Assembly: GCA_010909165.1 (NCBI GenBank)
Contig: MU008167.1
Coordinates: 62,001-126,000, forward strand
Direction: 5' to 3'
Origin: Anthoceros angustus
Taxonomy: Eukaryota > Streptophyta > Anthocerotopsida > Anthocerotales > Anthocerotaceae
Length of the DNA: 64,000 nucleotides
Below, one piece after another: positions 51,291 through 61,044 of this stretch (its first letter is position 1; the number at the start of each line of letters is the position of its first letter). Position numbers and translations under genes: made by a program. The notes beneath the pieces are model-generated. The model was not told the DNA's origin. It searched no databases and saw nothing but the letters and a program-made list of their open reading frames with translations.

Positions 51291-53381
51291 CCCTTCATCA
51301 TCCCCGATCACGATATCATTGGTGCGAGGTAGTTACGGAAAGGCATTCGAGGACTAGGACTTCCTTTACTATTAGCCCTTTTAGGTTGTTCCTCCTTGGA
51401 CTTAAGGGTTGATGGCATTTCCTATCTCGCCTATTAAGAACGTCACTCTACTCTTCTTACACATGATTAAAGTGCAACGTCCATTACTTTATGCCTTTAT
51501 TTTTATTACCATGTTGTATTATGTCATTTTTTTATTTCTTATTATTTGCAACTAGACATCATTTACTATTTTTTCTTGTTTTCTCAGCCATGACTACTTT
51601 TATGGATGCGGGTTTTAAATGCGGTGGGAGGATCGGCACTCCATAGGGGTATTTGTGGGTCATCGACTTTACTTTTGCTCACGATGACTCCTAGAGATCA
51701 TGAGTCTTCTCACAAACATACAAAACCACTTCTTCCAAGGGAGAGAAGCGTAACAAGAGTTCTCGACCAACTACTAAAACCCATCAAGACTTTTGTGTCC
51801 GAGTCGCCTTGGAGATTTGGAAGCCAATAGGCTGGACAACATCCTAGGAGGTTGGGAAGAAGGCCTTAGTGACATATTTACAATGATTTACTTAACTTAA
51901 GAGAAAGTAAAGTCTCGCGTTATGAGGACTCGCACGAGGAGACCAACGTACCCCATCCGACGGGACCAACTTAGCGGATGCTGGAAATCGAAGAGCTTCA
52001 CTCACCTGAAGCTAAAGAGCAAGCTATCACTAGTTCATAGCGGTCGGTGGATTCGTAACTTCGTAAGAAAATTATTATCGTGCTTTAGCAAATCTTTCTT
52101 TAAGATCTCTTATTTTATTATATTGGGGTGATCAATCCCTAATTATGGTACCATATTCTTTATAATTTATAGTGCATTCTTAGATTATGCCATCTTTATG
52201 GTCTTGTGCCACCTTTATGGTCTTTGATTGTGCCACCTCTGTGGACTTTTGCCACCTTCGTGGACTTTTGTTTTGCCAACCTTGGTGGTCTTTTCTCATG
52301 CCACCTTATGCCACTTTCTACTTGATGAAGGTAGCTCCAGCTTGCTCTAAGGTGGGATGAAATAATCGAACAGATCCGGATCATCAAAACACCCGTTGCC
52401 TCCCTAATATTCCTTCTCCACATAGGTTTGCACATCATTACGCCATTTTGGAGGTGCTGCACACACTCCACGACCTGCACAACTTGACTACGTGAGGCCC
52501 TGCTCAATGTTTGCTCGATGTGTGTTCACAAAATCATTGCGAGCATCGTAGTTTCTTCAACTCTTGTGTCAACCCAACTGCACACTTGAGAGTTAGTACC
52601 TGTTATGAGAAGCCTATCCACTTGTAGTTATGCTCCAACATTGCTTTCAATACATAGAAATGGATTTTTCACTCTAAGCAAATGTGACATGATACACATG
52701 CACAAAGTTCCAAATTCGAGACTAGTACCCACAACTCGCTCCTTCTTTCACATGTAACCGTCGTTACATTGCTCCAAAAATAACAAAAATGGTATCATTT
52801 TGTTCTTCTTGTTGAGCGCTAATAGATGGATATATCAAAACAATTACAATTGGTTGAGCATTTGGTGAGAAATTGCCCGCTTTCTGATTGCGAATTCCTC
52901 AAGGCCCATGTTCCGTCGTTTTAGTGACTCAAAAACTACATGTTTGGCACCATTATGTTCCTCTTGTTGAGTTCTATCGATGATACCAAGGCAGTTACAA
53001 TTGGCCAAGTATTTTGCGAAAAACTCAGCCTCACTTTTTCGTCACCGCTAACCTCACATGGGCATTGGTTAGCTGGAGTTTGCTGGAGGAATGAAGAGTC
53101 TGCAGGAATCCTTCTTCAAACCAGCACCCTCTCATCTTTGGGCACCTCTAGATGCATAAGACGATTCTGTCATCACGTTTGTGAAAACATCAGCCCTCAA
53201 AGTGTCTTTGTTGACCGTATGAGCATCTCTGGTGTGTAGAATGGGGTTTCTGGCGCTCGTCTTGAGGACATGCTCGTCAATTGCATCTCCATCAACCACC
53301 TGCACCTTTGCACCACATGAGCGTTACGTCCTCACAGATTGCCCAAAAGTCTACATTTTTTGCTCACTGTGCACACATGTG

Positions 53382-53490
53382 TCTTCATCAACCACTTGAG
53401 TGCCTGTATATGAGTCTTCACCAGTTGCCTGAGCGCCGTTGCATATGTCTTCACCAGCCGCCTGAGCGCCGTTGCATGTGTGTTCACCTG
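53382..53490 (-). repeat. 33-bp in-frame minisatellite, complete copy
   Basis: Repeat starts at 53382, 53415, 53448 and 53481, exactly 33 bp apart. Read on the minus strand it encodes an 11-residue repeat of the type NGAQATGEDSY and NGAQAAGEDIC. An exact multiple of three bases supports former coding. It sits between modules H2 and M. Shortened versions occur at about 470-560, 9730-9800, 18795-18890 and 43145-43240. Confidence 0.7.
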
Positions 53491-54156
53491 TTGCCAAACT
53501 GTTTTGTATTCTTGTGCACCTCCTGTTTGTTTCCGTGGGCACAAGAACCCTCTTCCACAACATTGTCAGCATGTAAAGACATCACGTCTGTATCAATGTC
53601 TTCCTTCACGCTGGAGTAAGAGCTGACCAATTTGCTTGCTACCAAATCCTTGCCTTCATCTCCGGATAAGCGCCCGATTAGGTTTTTCTCATTCTTCCTT
53701 GGCTCGCTGCAATTTCCTCACTTTCAACGCAGAAAGCAGTTTACTTGTTATCGTCCTCCTCGACATCGTGTACCCTTCACTAGTACCCTTCCACCGCCCT
53801 TTGTCTCCCAACATTGTTGTGTTTGCATCGATTCCGGCCTTGCCTTGCCTTGCCTTTCTTCCACCTATGCTTCAACCCTAATTTTTCCTCCAACCAGTGA
53901 CGTTGGAAGGCGTGCATGAGAGGCCCATTTGATTCGACCTCTCCTTTTTGTGATGAAGTGGGACTGCTCCTGGGAGGTGGGCCTGTTCCTCCACTTTCTT
54001 CCCCTTTTTGTCCGTAGGCCTCTTCTCTTCCTTGTTTACCTTCTCTTGAAGTTGCGCAATTTGGGGTCTCACTCAATTAGCGTTGCTCTTCAATTCATGA
54101 ACTAATCTACATTATTGAATACGGACATGATCAATTCCTTCTTGGATATCCATTGC

Positions 54157-54521
54157 TCATTCCTCCAAATAAGCATGCTTTCGACATAATGGCATGTAAA
54201 TATCTTCATCCCCAACAACGATTTGAGGTAATAATTTTCCAATTCTATGTGTGAATGGTGCAGCAACCTTGCCACATAATTTACATTTGGCTAGCAATGT
54301 TTCTATTCTATCAACTAATGGAATCAATTGTAATAACTTTTCAAATAGTTTTTGACAGCTGTCCCCGTCCAATCCTGCCACCATTTGTTTTCTTTCCTTT
54401 ATCTGTCGCACTTAACTACGGTTGCTAGTCTACCTGCTTCTTGTTCTAATTGTATGCTTCTTAACAAGTAACTTGTTTTGCCACTAAACATAGGTACCAT
54501 AATAATGAAAAATTTCTCCAT
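54157..54521 (-). pseudogene. Thymidine kinase (TK1-type) pseudogene, best copy
   Basis: The minus strand starts at 54521 with a P-loop segment PMFSGKT near residue 10 and a following helix like that of type II thymidine kinases. After about 40 codons the frame shifts at roughly 54399-54411. The other frame then reads VAGLDGD, LIPLVDRIETL, the zinc-binding pairs KCKLCGK and PLCRKH, and ends after about 84 codons. These are the first and last parts of plant-type TK1, which salvages thymidine to dTMP. The middle of the family, about 70-80 residues including the DEAQFF stretch with the catalytic Glu, is absent. The junction is out of frame. Zinc cysteines remain, so loss was by one internal deletion rather than slow decay. 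Every array copy shows the same deletion, so it predates amplification. Confidence 0.8.
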
Positions 54522-55697
54522 TTTATCATCGTCACTTATGGGATTATATTCAGAAACAAAACAAGTATTCTTTTGAAAGTAAGAAGGTCTCAAGCTGATC
54601 AAGCTAGAGTAAGAAATTCTAAACTAATCCAACTAGAACAAGAAACTCTAAAGTGATCGTGCTACATTATGAGTTGTTTTCTAATGGATTTTGTCTAATC
54701 AACTAAATAAACAATCACAAATGATCAAAACAAAGAATGCATGATTCAATTGATAAGTCAAAGCTTAAGATTTTGCATTATGAATTACAAATCATGAAAA
54801 ATTGTGCATGCGAAATGGCCGTGAACACAATAATCACGCGAGAAGTTTCAAAAGAATGCTTATTTTACGGTGAAAACTGTTTATATAAATTTCTATTAAT
54901 TTTTACTAACGGTACAGCCAACAGTCAAAGCTCTATGTGAAACTTATTAAGATTATGGTCTTCAGTAACCGCTTTCCAGTTAATTGCAATTTCTTTGAGT
55001 CCTTCACATTCCAATCAATTATAATTAACTTGTTCCATTGGGCTCTCTTCGCATTGGTTTCTTCCAGTTTTGTAACTCACTCTGCAAATTATTACCTACT
55101 CAAAATGCTTGAATTAGTATCTAATAGGCCTCTGGAGCAGGCCTCATAGACTCACATTAATTAATCCAACATTGCAAATCGATGACCTCTTGAGTCATGA
55201 CATTGTGCCTCTTGCTTCCTCTATTTCTTGTGAGCTAACACTAACAAGGATGGCGTGAAGGTAATCGCGAAAGAGTAAAACTTGGACTAAGTCAACATGT
55301 AGATCGTCGAAAATCAACACATAAAACAAAGAATTTGAAAACTCAAAACTTGAAATCAAAAATCAAAAGTTGAGCCACAAAACAAATAAGGAAAATCAAC
55401 AGCTCAAAACAAAGATCGAAATCCCAAAATGAATATAAACAAATAAGGTGCGGATGTACAATGTCATTTACGATTGCACAACATTGTTTTGTTACAATGT
55501 ACAATGCCATTTACAATACACAACACCACTTGTAAAATTTTCAGTTACGAATGCACGTCACAATGAAAACGAAAATAGATCTTAAACATGTAGTTCGACC
55601 ATATCTAAACATCTTTTATATATACACACATAGGTATATAGAATTTGTATCTTGCATTTCATTCAAAAGAAGCCCGTGGCCGTGCCGGACCAATGGG

Positions 55698-55760
55698 CGG
55701 CCTCGTAGGGCTCTTACAACACGCGGCCTCGTAGGGCTCTTACAACACGCGGCCCCGTAG
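55698..55760 (+). repeat. Short tandem triplication in module D
   Basis: The motif gcggcctcgtagggctctta occurs twice in a row about 28 bp apart, followed by a third, altered form (gcggccccgtagggcc). Other units have one copy. Confidence 0.7.
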
Positions 55761-56839
55761 GGCCATGAATGAGAGGATGGGTGGCACCCCATCTTATCAC
55801 CGACATTCTTGATTGGCGACAATGGAGTTCCAATGAGCTCACGTGTTTGGATGTCGCTCCTTCAAGGGAGGACTACAAAACAAATATTATTTCACCTTTT
55901 GGCTTTTGATTCAACGTTTGAATGTGTCGTTTTGTTTCAACCTTTTGTGAAACGAGACGCCGTTGTTTGCTTGATGCATTTTGCAACTTTTAGCTTAGCT
56001 TTAGCCTCCTTGAAATGGTTGGTAGCACTTTCTCTTCTTAAAAGCACCTTGACTACTTCTTGGAGCCAATAATTTTTAGTTGGAGCTTTTCTTAAAAGCG
56101 ATTGAGGTTGAATTATTATGCTTAAGAGCAACTTGAATCTTGTTATCAAGTTGAGCAACAATGCTGGTCATAACTTCCATGTATAATTTGCGATGGAAAT
56201 CAATATTCAAAACTTGAGTGTGGAGCACTTGAATCTTGCACCAAGTTATCCCACTCATAGTTTGATTGTTCAATGATATTGCTTAATATGCTTTTGTGAA
56301 CCGCAACGGTCCTTATGTTTAGAGGAAGTAGATAGTTTCTCTTGTCTCTTGAGATCTTTAAATTTATCTCTAGAGATATCTACTATTGCTGGTATAAAAT
56401 ACACTTCTTGGGTCCGAAAGTATTTTTTCGTCGCCATTCAAGTAATGCTTGCTTTATTTTTATAATACTTGAGCATGTATTACAACAAGGTGCTTAGACA
56501 CTTCCGCTTCCTTGAAAACTTGTTCAGTTGCGCATTGCATCTCATCAATGTGATGCGATATTAAACAGTGAATGCGGCTGCTCGCATATGTTGACATTTT
56601 TTCCAACATTTTGGCGTGCATAACTCCCTCGGTGTGAGTTGAGTTTAAAAGGCTAGCGCGAGATCGCTTGTTAATTAATGATAAAAGGATTTGTTAACAC
56701 ACCAATGTTTTAAAACATAAATAAACAAAGATGTGTTATCAAGGAGAAAAAGAACAAAACCACGAGCAAATAAAACAAACCACACCTACCTCAGGGCTAG
56801 CAGCTCACTTCCTTGTGCTCACTTCCCAGTGCTCAGCTC

Positions 56840-56908
56840 TATAAATACTACATGTACTTGCTATTTCTAGCGTTTAGGGTTTCACCCTCATCTCCTCCTT
56901 ACAATAAA
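56840..56908 (+). promoter_or_regulatory. TATA / telo-box / AATAAA block nearest the genes
   Basis: TATAAATA at 56840-56847, telo-box complement at 56873-56882, AATAAA at 56903-56908. If active it would transcribe rightward out of the array toward the 3' end of the GT29 gene, antisense to it. Confidence 0.6.
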
Positions 56909-57342
56909 GAATATCCCATCCCTTGTTATTTCTAGCTAAGCATTCTTACTGTTTATAGCTAAATATAATATATTAAATCACATTTACTCATTTTTCATGA
57001 TGGGCTCTCCCCATCATCTCTCCCCCCTCAATAGAACTTCATTTTTTATTTCTTATTATTTGCAACCAGATATCATTTACCATGTTTTTCTTGTTTTCTC
57101 AGCCATGACTACTTTTATGAATGCGGGTTTTAAACAAGGGGATGCGAGAATGGGCCCTCCATCGGGGGGTCATCCTGACTTTACTTTTTGCTCACGATGA
57201 CTCGTAGAGATCATGAGTCTTCTCACAACCATACAAAAACCACTTCTTCTAAGGGAGAGAAGCCTACCAGTAGTTTCTCTGACCAACTACTAAAAAACTA
57301 TCAAGACTTCTCTGTCCGAGTGGCGCAGTCAAAGATCATTGA

Positions 57343-57414
57343 AGGTGGCATAAGAGCGCGAAAGCTGGTATAATCAAACACCATTGAAGATGACATAAGA
57401 CCACTGAAGGTGAG
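57343..57414 (+). repeat. Truncated minisatellite at the array edge
   Basis: Only the lead-in and the first repeat are present. Identity with other copies ends after gaccactgaaggt at about 57413, where single-copy DNA starts. Confidence 0.85.
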
Positions 57415-57947
57415 TGTCCCAAGGATGATGTGTATTTTGATGGTTTGATGAGGAGTTTTGATGGCTTTGGTTCTTGTAAGCAATCAGATTGTGCACTTCA
57501 GACGACACGAATCAGTTCTAAGGTGATAAGGAGTACCTGCAAACGGTTTATTTCATCTCGTGACACACAGCATTTCATTAGCAGTGCTTTGAGGCAAGGG
57601 ATACATAGAAACAGAGCCCTCCGTCTGATGAGTGATAGGGAGCTTGCTGAGATGTGTCTTGGAAGCTCTGCGTGTCCAGAGAGAGCACGCAGCAAGTGGG
57701 TCACTCCTTTTGCCAGCCAGCTTGCTGCAGAACGCAGACATTCGGAGTCAGGAGTAAGACATGACGGCGGGTATTGCAAATTGGGCAGAGAAGATTTCAG
57801 TAGTTGTGAAGAGCTGCCAGATAGGAGGGTAAGGAGCCTACTTGCGAGCTTTTTCTGCAGCCTTCCTAGCGTGGTCAAGGATGTCTCTGGGTGGAACTTT
57901 AGCTACAGTGTGTGCACGTTGTTCACGCATGGGAGAATGGATGGTGA
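57415..57947 (-). other. GT29 gene 3' UTR and array edge
   Basis: Single-copy DNA between the array and the GT29 stop codon. On the minus strand AATAAA lies at 57552-57547, about 400 nt after the stop at 57948, and is the likely poly(A) signal. A 183-codon plus-strand open frame (57430-57981) runs through this stretch and into the last GT29 exon. It resembles no family that I know and is most likely chance. Confidence 0.55.
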
Positions 57948-60096
57948 TCAGCTGTGCCATAGTTGCGGCAGGTCAGAATGAGTGTGAGAGGGAGAAAAGG
58001 AGAATGGTAGAATGGGTCTAAGCTTTACCCCAAGACACTCTATCATCTGGTAGTATGCTCTCCCTTGGAGTGGTGCATGCCCACCCCTTGACTCTGAAAA
58101 GTATCTTGTCCTGTCACAAGCAAGTCAGATCTCACCTGCAACAGGGACTGAGGACAATGAATGACAGCATGAAAGGTAAGGTTGGTACCACTCCATGTAT
58201 CCAGGGTCCACGGTGAACCCGTAGATGTCCACAGTTTCACAAACAGACAATGCAAACTCGAGAGCCTTGAGGCCCGTGCCCTTTGCTGCAGCACTCATGT
58301 GCATGGCCAGTAGCAGATAGACCGGGTTGGTGATGGGAACTTCCTGCAGACATAACCGAGAATTAAGCACATTCTGAAGCACCTTGTGTTAGAAACCACA
58401 AAGTTTGACCAGGCTGAGGAGGCTATAGAGTGCCTTACCCGGATCATTTTGCTCATAACATCATGGATAGTAGTCTTCACTATGAGAATCTCCTGCCCAG
58501 TAGCTGGAGAGAGAGCAACCAGCGTCAGGCTTACTCTCAAGTGATTTGTCTATGAAGAAGTTCGGTGCTGAACTCACCATCTAAGGCAGCAACTTTGTCT
58601 AAAGCCTTGGCCGATCCACGATTCAAGATCCGAAATGTGCTCTTTCGGCCTACATGTTGAAAGAAGCCCTGAATCAGAACACTCATGAAGTCAAGTTGCT
58701 GACATGTGTGGAACTACATTGATCTCGGACCAGGTTCTCCTGCTAGAAGCACATTGTTTTGTACGCCAACCTGTGTGGGAGCCCCATTTCCTCGAATCAC
58801 TGTGTCATATGTGTCGATTTCTTCCCCAAACTGTGTCTTGAGGAGGTCACCAGAATTGCCCACAACTGCACAGCGTCCATACTGACGTGGGTGGAAAGGA
58901 GACACATCCGGCAAGACCAGTGCGAGCTTCTCCATGCATAAGGACACATTTCTGCAATTGTTCCTGCACAGTAAACAAGACCATGAATTTCTCACCGCAT
59001 CAGCAAAGAAGCAATGGAGACCATCCTGACGACAAGCCGGACCCATTGCCCTGAAGCTCCAGTAAACCACACGGCTTCACTGCTTCACCTGAGTGTGGTA
59101 CCTCCCGGACCTAGCAACGAGCCCCACATTGAGCTTCCGCCCTAAGCATATAGCTCCCGCAGAAACCATGGCAATTGCAAACGTCGTGTATATGCATCAC
59201 AGTCTGGAGCTTTGACGATTAAGGACGACAGAGCAAAGGAGAGAAGCGGCCCATACAGTTGGTCCCCCTTATTGATTCGTTGCCAGGCGTACTCGTGCCA
59301 ACCATCTGGAATGCCCTCTATGTACTCTCTGGTCAAGATGGTACTGGTATTACGAATCTGCAAAACAAGCCTGCAATCAAAACTTGACAATGTGCCCATG
59401 GTAGTGGATGGTCAGCAGTAGCAACACTTTCTCAGGGGATTCTCAGAGACAGTCTTACCTGTTCCCAAACACTCAACACTTCACAGAGATCGAAGTCATA
59501 TGCCAGGCCTTCCAGATGCCCTGTCTTCGTGTCGTTCTACGGACATCATCGAATAATCACCATCAACAAGATCACCCATGACAGAAATGCTGGCCACGAG
59601 ACAACATCAGAGAAAACCTCATCTCCATCCCTACTTCACAAAGAGGCCAGGATCATACCCACATAGGCTTGGTCCCTGGTGGATATGCAAAGCGGACTCG
59701 GCATCCGTCAAGTCGAATAGCTTCCAATCCCCATCCATTGGCAGCCTGCACATGGCCACCAAGCACATGCTTACCCCTCGACATGAAAACAAAAGCTTGG
59801 CCACGCATACTGGATTCAGCGGCATACACTATGAGCTCAGTTTAACTCACAACACATTGCCCAAATGCCTTCTGCAGCACTTGCAAAGCCTTGGAGTCTG
59901 CTGGAGAAAGAGGGTCCCCTGCCCACAACAGTTCCACATCCACGACCATGAGATAAGCAAAACTTGCTGCCATGACTGTGCCAGTGACAAAGCCCTTGAG
60001 CTCACCCAAGTACTCGCTGAGAACCTTCATATAGAGGCCTGTGAGCACAAGGCCTAGGCTCACAGCCACAGCCAGAGCTGTGCGTAGCGGCTTCAT
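57948..60096 (-). CDS. GT29 sialyltransferase-like glycosyltransferase, nine exons
   Basis: A Golgi type II membrane glycosyltransferase of family GT29. Plant members do not transfer sialic acid in the animal sense; SIA1/SIA2 types are linked to pectin (RG-II) sugars and GALT29A types to arabinogalactan. Hand splicing with GT-AG sites and matching phases gives exons 60096-59851, 59745-59659, 59536-59459, 59357-59257, 58963-58771, 58668-58578, 58503-58439, 58343-58136 and 58093-57948: 404 residues. Residues 7-23 are a signal anchor. Sialyl motif L covers about 202-250 ([22 protein letters not shown], then [20 protein letters not shown]). Motif S is about 290-330 (NPVYLLL ... CETVDIYGF). C202 and C322 would form the family disulfide. 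The C-terminal motif region is [12 protein letters not shown] (367-378). Upstream segments [15 protein letters not shown] and [10 protein letters not shown] also fit plant members. An extra stretch of about 11 residues (346-356) lies at the exon 8 end. Confidence 0.92.
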
Positions 60097-60186
60097 CCAA
60101 GAAGCCTCAGAAATCGAAGGTGCTGTCGTTTAGGGTGCACCATTTCGTGAAACCGTGTTGGGTTCGGATCTGCGCCGGAGCCGGGC
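60097..60186. promoter_or_regulatory. 90-bp bidirectional promoter
   Basis: Only 90 bp separate the start codons of the minus-strand GT29 gene (60096) and the plus-strand ING1 gene (60187). Both 5' UTRs and the core promoter must lie within or overlap this stretch. It has no TATA box. It contains tttagggt (60129-60136), the complement of ACCCTAAA, a near telo-box. Confidence 0.65.
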
Positions 60187-61044
60187 ATGGCGATCGCCAG
60201 GACGGGGGTGTTTGTGGACGACTATCTGGAGTACTCGAGCTCGCTGCCTGCGGATCTGCAGCGGGTGCTGTCTACCATGCGGGAGCTGGATGAGCGCTCT
60301 CACGGCATGATGGCCCAACTCAAGGAGCAGACCCGGCAGTGCCTCACCTTGCCGCCTCAGCATTCCAAGAAGGTGAGCCCGGAGCAGGAGGAAACCGTGG
60401 AGAAGCTGAGGAAAGAAATCGAGACGAACCAGGACACCATTCTGAGCCTCAGCACCGAGAAGGTGCTGCTGGCTCAGCAGGCGCACGACCTCATCGACAG
60501 CCACGTGAAGCGGATGGACGAGGATCTCACCCAATTCGCGGACGACCTGAAGCAGGATGGCAAGATCGCTCCCGACGAGCCTGCCATTCTCTCGCCAGTC
60601 GTGAGCAGAGATGAGAAGAGGAAAGGAGGCCACTTCTACTCGCCTCTGGCGAAGAGGGCGGATTCCAGGCCTGACGGCCGGGAGCGAGAGCGGGAGAGGG
60701 AGAAGGACAGGGAGAGGGAGAGGGAGAGGGAAAGGGAAAGAGAGCGGGAGAGGGAGAAGGATTTCGAGCTGATGCCCCCGCCAGGCAGCTTCAGGAAGAA
60801 GATGGCACCTGGCCCCACGGACATCGACCAGCCCATCGACCCTGATGAGCCCACCTACTGCATCTGTGGGCAGGTTTCCTTCGGAGACATGATCGCATGT
60901 GACAACGAGAATTGCGAGGGCGGGGAGTGGTTCCACTACCAGTGTGTTGGCATCAGCTCGGAGCCCCGGGTGAAGGGGAAATGGTACTGCCCATCATGCA
61001 AAGTGCTGCAGCGCCGAGGTCTGCTGGATCCTCTCATGCAGTGA
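60187..61044 (+). CDS. ING1: ING1-type PHD-finger chromatin reader
   Basis: A single-exon gene of 285 codons encoding a plant ING protein, a subunit of histone acetyltransferase or deacetylase complexes that reads H3K4me3. Residues 1 to about 110 form the helical N-terminal ING domain ([40 protein letters not shown]). Residues 165-191 are an Arg-Glu/Lys-Asp tract encoded by a GAGAGG-like microsatellite. The C4HC3 PHD finger spans about 224-273: CIC at 225-227, ACDNENC, WFHYQC, and WYCPSC with Cys at 268 and 271. The aromatic residues expected to form the K4me3 pocket (Y224, W in EWFHY) are present. The [11 protein letters not shown] form favours ING1 over ING2. The ATG has G at +4 and follows the 90-bp shared promoter. 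No basic tail follows the PHD finger. The absence of introns is unusual if the seed-plant gene structure is ancestral. Confidence 0.95.
   Translation: MAIARTGVFVDDYLEYSSSLPADLQRVLSTMRELDERSHGMMAQLKEQTRQCLTLPPQHSKKVSPEQEETVEKLRKEIETNQDTILSLSTEKVLLAQQAHDLIDSHVKRMDEDLTQFADDLKQDGKIAPDEPAILSPVVSRDEKRKGGHFYSPLAKRADSRPDGREREREREKDREREREREREREREREKDFELMPPPGSFRKKMAPGPTDIDQPIDPDEPTYCICGQVSFGDMIACDNENCEGGEWFHYQCVGISSEPRVKGKWYCPSCKVLQRRGLLDPLMQ

Larger units (their letters stand above)
42711..52928 (+). repeat. Array unit 5
   Basis: A 289-bp tandem duplication affects module M (43547-44120). One full TK pseudogene (44173-44514) is followed by D, a first promoter-like block (46749) and F. At about 47126 the sequence jumps back into the 5' part of TK (47128-47281) and runs again through D, a second promoter-like block (49536), F, minisatellite (50035-50416), E (50417-51290), G (51590) and H1 (52177). 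This right half, 50035 to 52928, is the simplest example of that part of the unit. Confidence 0.85.
1..57414. repeat. Head-to-tail composite repeat array
   Basis: Everything to the left of 57414 is built from one set of modules that recur in the same order and orientation. The anchor beginning tcaaaaactacatgttt occurs at 1, 9293, 18344, 30029, 42711 and 52929. A minimal unit is about 7.3 kb, obtained by adding the simple left part of the last unit to the simple right part of the fifth. Longer units contain internal duplications of single modules. The left end lies outside the window; the right end falls inside a 64-bp minisatellite. Copies are almost identical except at short indel hot spots. 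No reverse transcriptase, integrase, transposase or helicase motif was seen, so the class of the element is unresolved. A tandem non-autonomous retroelement or an element-derived satellite are the best readings. Confidence 0.9.
52929..57414 (+). repeat. Array unit 6, truncated at the array edge
   Basis: The last unit has one M (53780-54076), one TK (54157-54521), one D and one promoter-like block (56840-56908). It then stops inside the first minisatellite repeat at about 57414, where single-copy DNA begins. It contains the fullest versions of several motifs that are shortened elsewhere, for example the CCTGCC site at 54374-54379 and the complete four-step 33-bp repeat at 53382-53490. It is the best copy for inferring the unit consensus. 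Confidence 0.85.

Noticed and set aside
1241-54521. Thymidine kinase fragment of large-DNA-virus origin
   Set aside because: VAGLDGD, the zinc ribbon and the general pattern fit plant TK1 well, and no other virus-type gene is seen in the unit. A phylogeny could reopen this.
1-57414. Endogenous pararetrovirus in tandem (unit size of about 7.3 kb is similar)
   Set aside because: No reverse transcriptase, protease, movement or coat protein motif was found on either strand, and no tRNA primer-binding site near the promoter-like block.
57430-57981. 183-codon plus-strand gene beside the array
   Set aside because: It overlaps the last GT29 exon and 3' UTR in antisense, has no recognisable motif and no promoter signals. 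It is probably chance.
58996-59079. Additional GT29 exon between the INKG segment and motif L
   Set aside because: The phase does not fit the motif L exon unless an awkward acceptor is used. Joining 59257 directly to 58963 gives a consistent phase and a family-like sequence.
59745-59850. Coding continuation of GT29 exon 1 through [11 protein letters not shown]
   Set aside because: The open frame exists, but GTGAGT at 59850 and CAG before 59745 join FGQCV to [11 protein letters not shown] in phase, which fits plant GT29 proteins better.
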